From the NCBI GenBank assembly GCA_937146645.1, contig CAKZRQ010000015.1:1-64000 (forward strand): a DNA stretch of 64,000 bases, in the 5' to 3' direction. This DNA is from an uncultured Cyclobacteriaceae bacterium. Its GTDB lineage: Bacteria; Bacteroidota; Bacteroidia; Cytophagales; Cyclobacteriaceae. The notes below the pieces were generated by a model, which searched no databases, had not been told where the DNA came from, and worked only from the letters and a program-made list of their open reading frames with translations. A program made the position numbers and the translations under genes. Positions 46,159-54,607 of the stretch are shown here, piece by piece (positions within the stretch are counted from its first letter, which is position 1; every line of letters begins with the position of its first letter).

Positions 46159-47002
46159 AAATTACGCTGGAATTCCTGAAGAATACGCACAGCTTTCTCA
46201 TGCGAAAGTCGTTTTAATCCCTGTTCCTTATGATGGGACAAGCACCTGGCAAAAAGGAGCCGACAAAGGCCCTGAAGCATTTTTGGAAGCTTCTGAAAAC
46301 ATGGAGCTTTTCGATATAGAAACCCGGACGGAAGTTTATCGAAAGGGGATTTATTTGGCTGATGCGGTTACTGAAGACTCCAGTCCTGAAGCCATGGTTG
46401 AGGCGGTTCATCAATCTGCTTTGGACTTTATCTCTCAGGGTAAGTTTGTCACTCTTTTCGGGGGAGAACATAGTATATCCATAGGCAGTATTCGTGCCTT
46501 TCAAGAGTCTTTTGAAGATTTGACCGTGGTTCAGCTCGATGCGCATGCTGACCTTCGACCAAGCTATGAAGGCAGCACTTGTAATCATGCCTGTGCTTTG
46601 CATGAAGCAAGCAAAACCACAAATCTGATACAGGTAGGTATTCGCTCTATGGATATCTCCGAACTCGAGCATATGGATGAGTCAAAGACTTATTTTGCTC
46701 ATGAGATGCATGTGCATAAAGATTGGATGAAACAGTCAGTTGATCAGATGGGAGAGAATGTTTTTATCACCATTGATCTTGATGGTTTCGATCCTTCGAT
46801 CTTACCTTCCACTGGGACTCCCGAACCGGGAGGACTTCAATGGTATGAGACATTAGAATATCTGAAGCTGATTTTTGAAAATAGGAATGTGGTAGGTTTT
46901 GACATCGTGGAGCTTTGTCCGAAGGAAGATGAAAAATCCAGTGATTTCCTAGCAGCTAAGCTTTACTACAAGATGCTCAGTTATAAGTTTGCGATCGAAT
47001 AA
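46148..47002 (+). CDS. speB: agmatinase/ureohydrolase
   Basis: This 284-residue manganese enzyme hydrolyses agmatine to putrescine and urea. The ureohydrolase motifs are clear: FGGEHSISIGS, QLDAHADLRPSYEG (metal Asp/His), and ITIDLDGFDPSILPSTGTP with the DxD metal motif. The PEPGGLQWYE loop also fits. Length is normal. It overlaps speA by 11 bases (ATG inside the last codons), making translational coupling likely. Together they make putrescine from arginine. The spacer after it leads directly into the phospholipase gene, but that gene is functionally separate. Confidence 0.93.
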   Translation: MGNRNYAGIPEEYAQLSHAKVVLIPVPYDGTSTWQKGADKGPEAFLEASENMELFDIETRTEVYRKGIYLADAVTEDSSPEAMVEAVHQSALDFISQGKFVTLFGGEHSISIGSIRAFQESFEDLTVVQLDAHADLRPSYEGSTCNHACALHEASKTTNLIQVGIRSMDISELEHMDESKTYFAHEMHVHKDWMKQSVDQMGENVFITIDLDGFDPSILPSTGTPEPGGLQWYETLEYLKLIFENRNVVGFDIVELCPKEDEKSSDFLAAKLYYKMLSYKFAIE

Positions 47003-47037
47003 AGAAGTCATAGATCTCATATTTTTTTAACTCCTAA

Positions 47038-47952
47038 ATGATGCTCCAGAATAAGTTTAGAATTCTTTTTTTCTTGTTCTTCCTGTGCTGCAGTTCAGCT
47101 TTTGCACAAGATAAAGAGCCAATGATGGAGCTTAATAGTGCTAGCTTGACTGAGCGTTGGCTTCTAGATCAGGACAAGGTTAAGTCCTTCAAAATTATGC
47201 CACATAAGCCGGTTTATATGCTGCTTTACAACTACACTGGTGATATAAATAATCAGCCGAAGAGTGAAAATCCCATCAATACAGTCAATGAGCCTACCGA
47301 GTATCAAAATGCCGAACTCACCTTCCAGTTGAGTTTCAAATCGAGGATTGGGCGACTGAATAAAAATAAGAAATTTCAGGTGGATTTCTGGCTTGCTTAT
47401 ACTCAGCTCTCCAAATGGCAAGTTTATAATGGTGCGCTCTCCAGACCATTTCGAGAGACGAATTATGAGCCTGAACTTATCGTAGTATTCCCTGTAAACT
47501 ATAAGATATTTGGCTTGGATGGAGTTTATTTCGGCGTGGCCTTGACCCACCAGAGCAATGGTCAGTCGGATCCCTATTCGAGGAGTTGGAATCGAGTTAT
47601 ATTCCATGCGGGCTGGGAGAATGAAAACTGGAGTATTGTTTTTAATCCATGGATTCGCTGGGATGAAGAGGCAATGACTGATAATAATCCAGAAATAGAA
47701 AACTATATGGGTAGAGCTCAGCTTCTCACTGCCTTTTCAAAGGGTAAAACCAACTTAAGTTTAGCTGCACGGCATTCCCTTCGCGGTGGAAACAACAATC
47801 GGGGAAGTTTACGCCTACAAGCCAATTATCAAATCGCTGGAAATCTTTATGGTTTGCTTCAGGTATTTCATGGTTACGGTGAAAATATGATTGATTATAA
47901 TCATAAGCAGACGACCGTAGGAATTGGTGTCAGTTTAGTCAGATGGCGATAA
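47038..47952 (+). CDS. pldA: outer-membrane phospholipase A
   Basis: This 304-residue outer-membrane enzyme has a signal peptide (FFLCCSSAFAQ). It carries the catalytic triad of OMPLA: His171 and Ser173 in HQSNGQS, and Asn185 in SRSWNR, with the His-to-Asn spacing of 14 that E. coli PldA also has. The barrel ends in GIGVSLVRWR and contains the characteristic YGENMIDYN. It hydrolyses phospholipids that stray into the outer leaflet of the outer membrane. It follows speB by 35 bases and may share its transcript. Confidence 0.93.
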   Translation: MMLQNKFRILFFLFFLCCSSAFAQDKEPMMELNSASLTERWLLDQDKVKSFKIMPHKPVYMLLYNYTGDINNQPKSENPINTVNEPTEYQNAELTFQLSFKSRIGRLNKNKKFQVDFWLAYTQLSKWQVYNGALSRPFRETNYEPELIVVFPVNYKIFGLDGVYFGVALTHQSNGQSDPYSRSWNRVIFHAGWENENWSIVFNPWIRWDEEAMTDNNPEIENYMGRAQLLTAFSKGKTNLSLAARHSLRGGNNNRGSLRLQANYQIAGNLYGLLQVFHGYGENMIDYNHKQTTVGIGVSLVRWR

Positions 47953-48250
47953 GTTGAGGGGTGTAATTTCGCTTTCAATACATCCTTCCCCGAGTGCCAA
48001 ACTCACCATTTAAAGGTGAAAAGAATGACAGACAAAAAATTGATCCGTTTTAGCACGGGTGTATCTCGAAAAATTCATTTTATTTGATTTGGAAAATGTG
48101 GACTTATGATTCAATTCATTGATCCCCAGCATTTGCTTTGTCCCCTTCCTTTCGAATATGAACAGCATTCAGGTTGAAATAAGCTGAGAGAAGAATCAAG
48201 CCATTCCCTGAAACCAAATAACCAAATCTAACCTTTACCAATTACTCTAA

Positions 48251-49603
48251 ATGTCTTCTATCTCCATCAATTCAATTAAGCCCAAACTCACCTTCTGGCA
48301 AATCTGGAATATGAGTTTTGGTTTTCTCGGAATCCAATTTGGGTTTGCACTTCAAAATGCAAATGTCAGCCGAATCTTTGAAACCCTTGGTGCCTCAAAA
48401 GATGAATTGCCCATATTATGGCTGGCTGCTCCAGTGACGGGCTTATTGGTTCAACCAATTATTGGATACTATAGCGATAGAACATGGCATCCAAAATGGG
48501 GTCGCCGAAGACCTTTCTTTGCACTGGGAGCAATTCTAGCCACCATTGCATTGTTTTTAATGCCTAATTCTACTGCACTTTGGATGGCAGTGATCATGCT
48601 CTGGCTGATGGATGCTTCCATTAATATCAGTATGGAGCCATTTCGAGCTTTCGTAGGTGATATGTTACCAAATGAACAGAGAACAAGTGGTTTTGCGATG
48701 CAAAGCTTCTTCATCGGAATAGGGGCCATTGTTGCATCGGCGCTTCCTTACATTTTCACTAATTGGTTTGGCGTCAGCAATGTGGCCGCTGATGGGGGTA
48801 TCCCTGATTCAGTGCGATGGTCATTCTACATTGGAGGTATTGCCTACTTCTGTGCTGTGATGTGGACGGTTTTCAAAACCGAGGAATATCCACCTGACGA
48901 CATTGAAAAATTCAAAGCAGAAAATGCAGAGGAGGGAATTTGGGATGGTTTGATAGAGTCTTTCAAAGGGATTTTTAAAATGCCAAAAACCATGGTTCAA
49001 CTTTCATTTGTTCAGTTTTTCTCTTGGTTTGCCCTTTTTGCCATGTGGATTTATACTACTTCTGCGGTTACAAGTCATATCTATGGTACTGAAGACACTG
49101 CATCTGCTTTATATAATGAAGGCGCGGATTGGGTAGGAATCTGTTTTGCAATTTATAATGGTATAGCGGCACTGGTGGCGTTTTTATTACCAGTTATAGC
49201 CAAGCGAACCAGTCGAAGAATTACGCATTTAATGGCTTTGCTTTGTGGTGCCCTTGGTCTGATTTCAATCTACTTTATTACAGATCCGAGCATGTTGCTA
49301 GTTTCAATGTTTGGAGTGGGCATAGCTTGGGCAAGTATTCTTTCCATGCCATACGCCATGCTATCCAGTATTCTTCCAGCCCATAAAATGGGCTATTACA
49401 TGGGAGTCTTTAATTTTTTCATTGTGATTCCTCAGATTGTCGCAGCTGGAATTCTCGGTTTTATCCTGAAGAACTTCTTTGACAATGTATCCATCTATGC
49501 TCTGATAATTGGTGGTGTTTCAATGATCCTAGCGGCAGGACTCTGCTTGATTGTGGAGGATAATGAAGTGGCGGTAGATTTTGCGAATAAAGAAGAAAAC
49601 TGA
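48251..49603 (+). CDS. MFS sugar transporter
   Basis: This 450-residue inner-membrane permease has twelve hydrophobic spans. The start FWQIWNMSFGFLGIQFGFAL and the loop PIIGYYSDRTWHPKWGRRRP (between helices 2 and 3) are typical of maltose/sucrose-type sugar MFS transporters in Bacteroidota. The GH13 lipoprotein gene starts 16 bases later, so the pair probably imports sugars that the hydrolase releases. The 298-base spacer upstream holds no gene, and no operator was recognised there. There is no SusC/SusD-like gene near, so this is not a full starch-use locus. Confidence 0.88.
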   Translation: MSSISINSIKPKLTFWQIWNMSFGFLGIQFGFALQNANVSRIFETLGASKDELPILWLAAPVTGLLVQPIIGYYSDRTWHPKWGRRRPFFALGAILATIALFLMPNSTALWMAVIMLWLMDASINISMEPFRAFVGDMLPNEQRTSGFAMQSFFIGIGAIVASALPYIFTNWFGVSNVAADGGIPDSVRWSFYIGGIAYFCAVMWTVFKTEEYPPDDIEKFKAENAEEGIWDGLIESFKGIFKMPKTMVQLSFVQFFSWFALFAMWIYTTSAVTSHIYGTEDTASALYNEGADWVGICFAIYNGIAALVAFLLPVIAKRTSRRITHLMALLCGALGLISIYFITDPSMLLVSMFGVGIAWASILSMPYAMLSSILPAHKMGYYMGVFNFFIVIPQIVAAGILGFILKNFFDNVSIYALIIGGVSMILAAGLCLIVEDNEVAVDFANKEEN

Positions 49604-49619
49604 TTCAAACTGCTCTAAA

Positions 49620-51293
49620 ATGAACTTCAAAAAATATATAATTCCTGGTCTTGTTTTCTTTATTCTCAGTTGTGGTACAGCCACTGAGATCGAAGAGCCG
49701 GTTGCTGAAACTACTGATTCAGAATCTTCAGTATCTGATTTTTGGAAAAATGCTACCGTCTATTTCCTATTAACCGACCGATTCAACAATGGGGACCCTT
49801 CAAATGATCTTCCTTTTGATCGTAAGAAGGATGGCGCTGTTTTAAGAAGTTTCGAAGGAGGGGATTTGAAAGGAATTACCCAAAAGATAGAAGAAGGTTA
49901 CTTTGATAAACTTGGGGTTAATGCCATTTGGATGACGCCTGTTATCGAACAGATTCATGGGTTTACCGATGAAGGAACTGGTAAAACGTATGGCTATCAT
50001 GGCTATTGGGCAAAAGACTGGACTGTTTTGGATCCAAACTTTGGTACTGAAGAAGACTTCGCAGAATTGATTTCTGCCGCTCATGATCGAGGGATAAGAA
50101 TTTTAATGGATGTAGTCATCAATCATACCGGTCCGGTGACCGATTTAGATGCTCAGTGGCCAGATGCTTGGGTCCGAACAGACCCAGCATGTGTTTATCA
50201 GGATTTTGAAACTACCGTCACTTGTACTCTGGTGGAGAATCTCCCGGATATCAGGACAGAAAGCGATGCTGCTGTTGACTTGCCACCTTTCCTGGTGGAA
50301 AAATGGGAAGCAGAAGGTCGCCTGGATCAGGAACTACAAGAATTAGACGCCTTTTTTGCGGAGACGGGCTATCCCAGATCTCCTCGATTTTACATCATTA
50401 AGTGGTTGACCGATTGGATTAGAAAGTATGGAGTGGATGGTTTCCGGGTGGATACAGTGAAGCATACTGAAGCCGGCATTTGGAAAGAGTTGAAGGAGGC
50501 CTGCATTGACGCATTTCAAGCTTGGAAGGCAGAGAATCCATCTCAGGTACTAGATGACGAGGATTTCTACATGGTAGGGGAGGTTTATGGCTACTACATT
50601 GAAGGGGAGAAGATGTATGATTACGGAGACCGGAAAGTGGACTTTTTCGCCAATGGTTTTGAGAGTCTAATTAATTTCTCCTTCAAGCAAGACGCGACTA
50701 ATTCCTATGAAAGCCTATTCAGCAAATACAGTACGATTCTGAATAATGATAATATGGGGTCCGTGAGTGTATTGAATTATCTAACCTCACATGACGATGG
50801 GAGTCCTTTTGATGCTGATCGCTCAAAAGGTCATGAGACTGCCACAAAATTATTGTTATCACCTGGGGCTGCTCAAATCTATTATGGTGATGAAACTGCT
50901 CGTCCTCTGATTATCGAAGGTACTAATGGCGATGCCACACTGCGATCTTTCATGAACTGGGGGGATTTAGACAAAGAGTCCCATCAAGCCCTTTTAGCAC
51001 ATTGGCAAAAGTTAGGTCAATTCCGCAAGAATCATTTGGCAATAGGTGCCGGGCAGCATGAGCAATTGCAGGAGTCTCCCTATCTATTCAAAAGAACCCT
51101 TGAATCTAATGATGATAAGGTGCTGATCGGCTTGGATCTTTCATCAGGAGCAAAGGAAATCTCAGTTTACGAGACCTTTAAAGATGGTACGGAAGTAAGA
51201 GATTTCTATTCCGGATCAGTAATTACAGTAGAAAATGGAGCTGTACTGATCAATAGTCCTTATGATATCGTTCTTCTTGAAGAGGCGGAGTAA
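49620..51293 (+). CDS. GH13 alpha-amylase family glycosidase lipoprotein
   Basis: From ATG 49620 (a TTG 13 codons earlier lies in the end of the MFS gene) it is 557 residues. The lipoprotein signal ends LSC18. GH13 motifs are in order: LMDVVINHTG, GVDGFRVDTVKH (nucleophile Asp), YMVGEVYGYY (acid Glu), and LTSHDDGSP (third catalytic Asp). A short C-terminal beta domain follows. It should hydrolyse alpha-1,4 glucans or oligosaccharides at the cell surface or in the periplasm. The MFS gene 16 bases upstream probably takes up the products. Confidence 0.92.
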   Translation: MNFKKYIIPGLVFFILSCGTATEIEEPVAETTDSESSVSDFWKNATVYFLLTDRFNNGDPSNDLPFDRKKDGAVLRSFEGGDLKGITQKIEEGYFDKLGVNAIWMTPVIEQIHGFTDEGTGKTYGYHGYWAKDWTVLDPNFGTEEDFAELISAAHDRGIRILMDVVINHTGPVTDLDAQWPDAWVRTDPACVYQDFETTVTCTLVENLPDIRTESDAAVDLPPFLVEKWEAEGRLDQELQELDAFFAETGYPRSPRFYIIKWLTDWIRKYGVDGFRVDTVKHTEAGIWKELKEACIDAFQAWKAENPSQVLDDEDFYMVGEVYGYYIEGEKMYDYGDRKVDFFANGFESLINFSFKQDATNSYESLFSKYSTILNNDNMGSVSVLNYLTSHDDGSPFDADRSKGHETATKLLLSPGAAQIYYGDETARPLIIEGTNGDATLRSFMNWGDLDKESHQALLAHWQKLGQFRKNHLAIGAGQHEQLQESPYLFKRTLESNDDKVLIGLDLSSGAKEISVYETFKDGTEVRDFYSGSVITVENGAVLINSPYDIVLLEEAE

Positions 51294-51384
51294 AATTTAG
51301 GTAAGGACGTTGGCCTAGAATTAAAACCACTTGCTGGAATTAGGTAAAAAGGAAAGATGTGTAATGATCGAAGAGTAATTTCCT

Positions 51385-52611
51385 TCACTTCACAAAATAC
51401 ATCTCTAAATCTCCCTTGCCTTTCGCATGTAACTTGCCTCTTGGCTCACATTCTATTTCATTTTTCACGAGTTCATAGGTGGTCTCTGAAATATTTATCA
51501 TGCCTGCTTCTCCTGAAGACTCCATTCGACTTGCGGTGTTTATGGTATCTCCGAAAAGGTCATAATTGAATTTCTTTTTACCCACTACTCCTGCGACTAT
51601 GGGTCCGGAATGAATCCCGACCCTCATCTTCCAATTGATTTCACTTTTCTTATTCCGGGCTTCTAGGAAGGCTAGCATCCTTTTGGCTGCTTTGATACAT
51701 TGAAGGGCATGATTTTCCGTATTATCATCTAGTCCGCAAGCAGCCATATAAGCATCACCAATAGTCTCAATTTTTTCTACTTGAGTTTCCTCCATAATCT
51801 CGTCGAAATGACCAAAAATATCATTCAGCTCATCTACCAGAGTAATGGCTGGAATACTGGCCACCAGCTCTGTAAAGTCCTGGAAGTCGGTGAATAGGAT
51901 GGTCACACTTTCATGTCGCTCTGGTAAGGTCTTACCTGTTTCCTTTAGATCTTTAGCCACTTTGACTGGCAAAATATTATGAAGTAGATCATCGGATCTT
52001 TGCCGCTCTGCCTTCAGAGAATCTTCAGATTCATCAATAAGCACCGAAAGGCTTGATAAAATCACGAAGCAAATAAGCCCAACGATGCTAATATTTACCA
52101 CTTGCGAGAGATAAGGATCCATTCCTTCATAGTGAGGATTGATGTGATCCTGGAAAATTACGGACAGGATTAAGATCAAGCATGCCAGCACACTAAAGCC
52201 ATGAGCAAATTTTCTTGCGTGACGGGGAAATGTGATATAGGGCATGATTATGATTAAAAAACATGCTGAGGCTACTCCCGAGGAATAGCCAAGCAAATAC
52301 AGGAAAACCGCGACTGACGTTAAGGCTGAAACAGCCAACCATGCTGATGCGGTGACTCTCCAGCCTTTCTTATTGAAAAATAAAACCAGTAGAAATAATA
52401 AGCCCAGTGATGCATTACTTCCATAGACGAGTGGTGCTTCAGAAGTGATGATAGTAATAAGCATCCAAATAGCATTGAAACTCGCTCCCAGAATAGCTGC
52501 TATATTGGTAACCCGTAAATACCTTTTTTCAATAACTGAAAATTCCTCTTTTACACCCACATCAATCATCCTTGGAAAAATGGAGGTTAAGGACTTCTCA
52601 GGTTTCGACAT
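51385..52611 (-). CDS. membrane-bound class III adenylate cyclase
   Basis: This 408-residue protein has six hydrophobic spans in its N-terminal half (residues about 35-200). A short coiled coil leads to the catalytic cyclase domain (about 225-400). The metal Asps are in ILFTDFQDFT and TIGDAYMA. The purine-selecting residues are Lys in VEKIETIGD and Asp in YDLFGD, as in ATP-using enzymes, and the transition-state Asn and Arg are in DTINTASRMES. It should make cAMP from ATP, probably as a dimer. The membrane part may sense an unknown signal. It is a single-gene unit. Confidence 0.9.
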   Translation of the reverse strand: MSKPEKSLTSIFPRMIDVGVKEEFSVIEKRYLRVTNIAAILGASFNAIWMLITIITSEAPLVYGSNASLGLLFLLVLFFNKKGWRVTASAWLAVSALTSVAVFLYLLGYSSGVASACFLIIIMPYITFPRHARKFAHGFSVLACLILILSVIFQDHINPHYEGMDPYLSQVVNISIVGLICFVILSSLSVLIDESEDSLKAERQRSDDLLHNILPVKVAKDLKETGKTLPERHESVTILFTDFQDFTELVASIPAITLVDELNDIFGHFDEIMEETQVEKIETIGDAYMAACGLDDNTENHALQCIKAAKRMLAFLEARNKKSEINWKMRVGIHSGPIVAGVVGKKKFNYDLFGDTINTASRMESSGEAGMINISETTYELVKNEIECEPRGKLHAKGKGDLEMYFVK

Positions 52612-52719
52612 TAGATTGAATCAATTAAGGCTGGGTATTAATGTGTGGTCTTAATCTAAACCCACATAATGAAAAGATTAATATACTCAATAAAAGCCTT
52701 TAAAGTCGGTTTTTATACG

Positions 52720-52875
52720 CTACCTGAAAAGTAGGAAAGCTCCGATGATAGCGACTATCAAGACAAACCAAAAAATAAAGCCACAGCCTTTTCGTACCGT
52801 TCCTCCAAAGCTTTTACCACCGAGTAATGCCCCGATGATGATAGCTATAATCAAAAGAATTACGAGGATTTCCAT
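52720..52875 (-). CDS. 51-residue two-span membrane protein
   Basis: An ATG at 52875 opens a short frame ending at TAG (52720-52722). The peptide starts MEILVILLIIAIIIGALLGG, continues with a basic loop KSFGGTVRKGCG, and closes with a second hydrophobic span ending GAFLLFR. It is a clean two-helix hairpin topology. No family is recognised. It stands alone upstream (to its right) of a ferric-reductase-like gene and could be overlooked by length-limited gene callers. Confidence 0.6.
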   Translation of the reverse strand: MEILVILLIIAIIIGALLGGKSFGGTVRKGCGFIFWFVLIVAIIGAFLLFR

Positions 52876-53022
52876 TTAGATTTAATTGGTACTGAATAAA
52901 CGTTTTCTGCCTAGCCCTAGTGTGTTTGAGGATAAGATAAAGTAGTATCCCGAGGGTCTTTACAAACAGTGTGAGAATAGCTTAGCTGATGACCAACGGT
53001 TTCTATTTTTTAAGGTAATTGT

Positions 53023-53673
53023 TCACCTTCTTCCAAATAGATTTATGATATAGCCAATTAGGAAAAAAGTGAATCCGATTAAACTGATCGGAGGAAGGCC
53101 CCCATGCCATGAGCTTGGATCCATCCAACCTTTGAAACCCATAAAAAACAAGTGAATAAGACTGAAAAGCATGGCCGTTAAAAGGAAATTACGTGATGTA
53201 ATAAATTGGATAAACTTCTTGTCTTCCCTAAGGTGAGTTTGGAAACTTAAGTTATAACCCCACAGAACAACAAACGCCAAAATCCCACCCAGCATACTCA
53301 ACCCAGCGAAAAGGGTAAGGGTGCCATTTTCAAGAAAGAACTGACTGTAAACGGAAGGTTTGAAAATCATGAAACTCATGATAGCATGAATGAGAGTTAG
53401 CAAGAAACCAGTCATGCCCAGAGCCCTTCTGGCATCCAAAAAGCCTTCAGGAACTTTTACCCCTAGATTATTCAGAGGACCAAATGTAAAATTGAAAACC
53501 AGAAGTATAAATGCGCTTAAGGCGATCCCTTTATTAAACGTATAGAATGGCAAATCCTTCCATAAAACTGGGCCTACAATGTGATATCGCAGGACTGCAT
53601 AGGCAAAGGACAATATGCAGGTCAAGGCTATAATTGTTCCTGCTGTATTCTTCGATTGGATCGACTGATTCAT
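53023..53673 (-). CDS. ferric-reductase-like/YedZ-like heme membrane protein
   Basis: This 216-residue integral membrane protein has six hydrophobic spans. Conserved His residues sit in AVLRYHIVG, LTLIHAIMSF and SLIHLFFMGF, the sort of positions that bind heme b in the ferric reductase-like/YedZ (MsrQ) domain. Its size also fits YedZ. It could pass electrons to a periplasmic partner, but no methionine sulfoxide reductase or flavin-binding gene is next to it. Family call moderate. Confidence 0.7.
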   Translation of the reverse strand: MNQSIQSKNTAGTIIALTCILSFAYAVLRYHIVGPVLWKDLPFYTFNKGIALSAFILLVFNFTFGPLNNLGVKVPEGFLDARRALGMTGFLLTLIHAIMSFMIFKPSVYSQFFLENGTLTLFAGLSMLGGILAFVVLWGYNLSFQTHLREDKKFIQFITSRNFLLTAMLFSLIHLFFMGFKGWMDPSSWHGGLPPISLIGFTFFLIGYIINLFGRR

Positions 53674-53764
53674 TTTATTCTATTCTATTGTATTTTTTCT
53701 AGTTGATCCTATGGTAAGATAGCCTTCCTAATTTTTGTGAGGCCATTCAGTCCAAAAAGGAGTT

Positions 53765-54556
53765 TCAACTATTCTCTAACTCCTTATCAATCAGCTCCTT
53801 TAGCTTTTTTGCTTGTGAATTAGCCGCTTGAATTTCCCCCAGTAATAATTCCTCGCTATACATTAATCCGACGATTGAATTCATAAAGCGTTGGTTATTG
53901 AATAGCCCAAATAAATCTTTTCTAAAGGCCGCCAGATAGGATTCCAGCTCTTTCTCCGTATAAGTTTTGGGATGGATATGTTTAAAGGAATCATCTAAAG
54001 GGATAAAATTAAGGTTGTTGATGATATCGGTAACGGGCTCACCGATATACTTCTCATGACCGAGCTTTCTTGTGGCTTGACGTTCAATTACCTTTTTATA
54101 AAGCTGATCCAGCTGAAGTAAATTGATTTTTATGGAGTCATTTGAAATCACATCCAACTTTCCGCTGCTCTGCATTTCATTGAATGTGATCTGATTAACA
54201 GTCAAGTCGTCCCACCTAGCGATACTATTAAAGTATTGGATTACGGTAAAGACGGAATCTTCATTCTTATTCAAACTGAATTTGACCCATTCCTCAATTC
54301 CTTCAAATCGGTACTCCTCGCTTTGAATTAAATTTTCCCAGGTGCTGATGTTGTCCTCCAAATCCTGTCTTAATCGGGTTAGATAAGTTCTCTCAATCTT
54401 GGCCGTTTTGTTTTCTTCATTCAGATTATTGATCTGTATGGCGATCAAAATTCCGATCACAACCAGGATAATTTCACCCAGTGCATAGAGCAGATAGGAG
54501 GTAATCTTACTCTTCTGCATTAGCGACTTTCTAATCTTCCGGAGAAAAGTGAGCAT
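53765..54556 (-). CDS. DUF6090 family membrane-anchored protein
   Basis: This 263-residue protein opens with the standard DUF6090 start: basic FLRKIRKSLMQKSKI, then one transmembrane span LLYALGEIILVVIGILIAIQ, followed by INNLNEENK. The rest (about 45-263) is a helical soluble domain, probably periplasmic or cytoplasmic. The function is unknown; these proteins are abundant in Bacteroidota, often in several copies. It stands 51 bases downstream of a CocE-type hydrolase gene on the same strand, so co-transcription is possible. Confidence 0.88.
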   Translation of the reverse strand: MLTFLRKIRKSLMQKSKITSYLLYALGEIILVVIGILIAIQINNLNEENKTAKIERTYLTRLRQDLEDNISTWENLIQSEEYRFEGIEEWVKFSLNKNEDSVFTVIQYFNSIARWDDLTVNQITFNEMQSSGKLDVISNDSIKINLLQLDQLYKKVIERQATRKLGHEKYIGEPVTDIINNLNFIPLDDSFKHIHPKTYTEKELESYLAAFRKDLFGLFNNQRFMNSIVGLMYSEELLLGEIQAANSQAKKLKELIDKELENS

Positions 54557-54607
54557 GGATGAATATAGGAATTTCTTAAGAGTGGCTGAATCCTTTCACA
54601 AACGACT

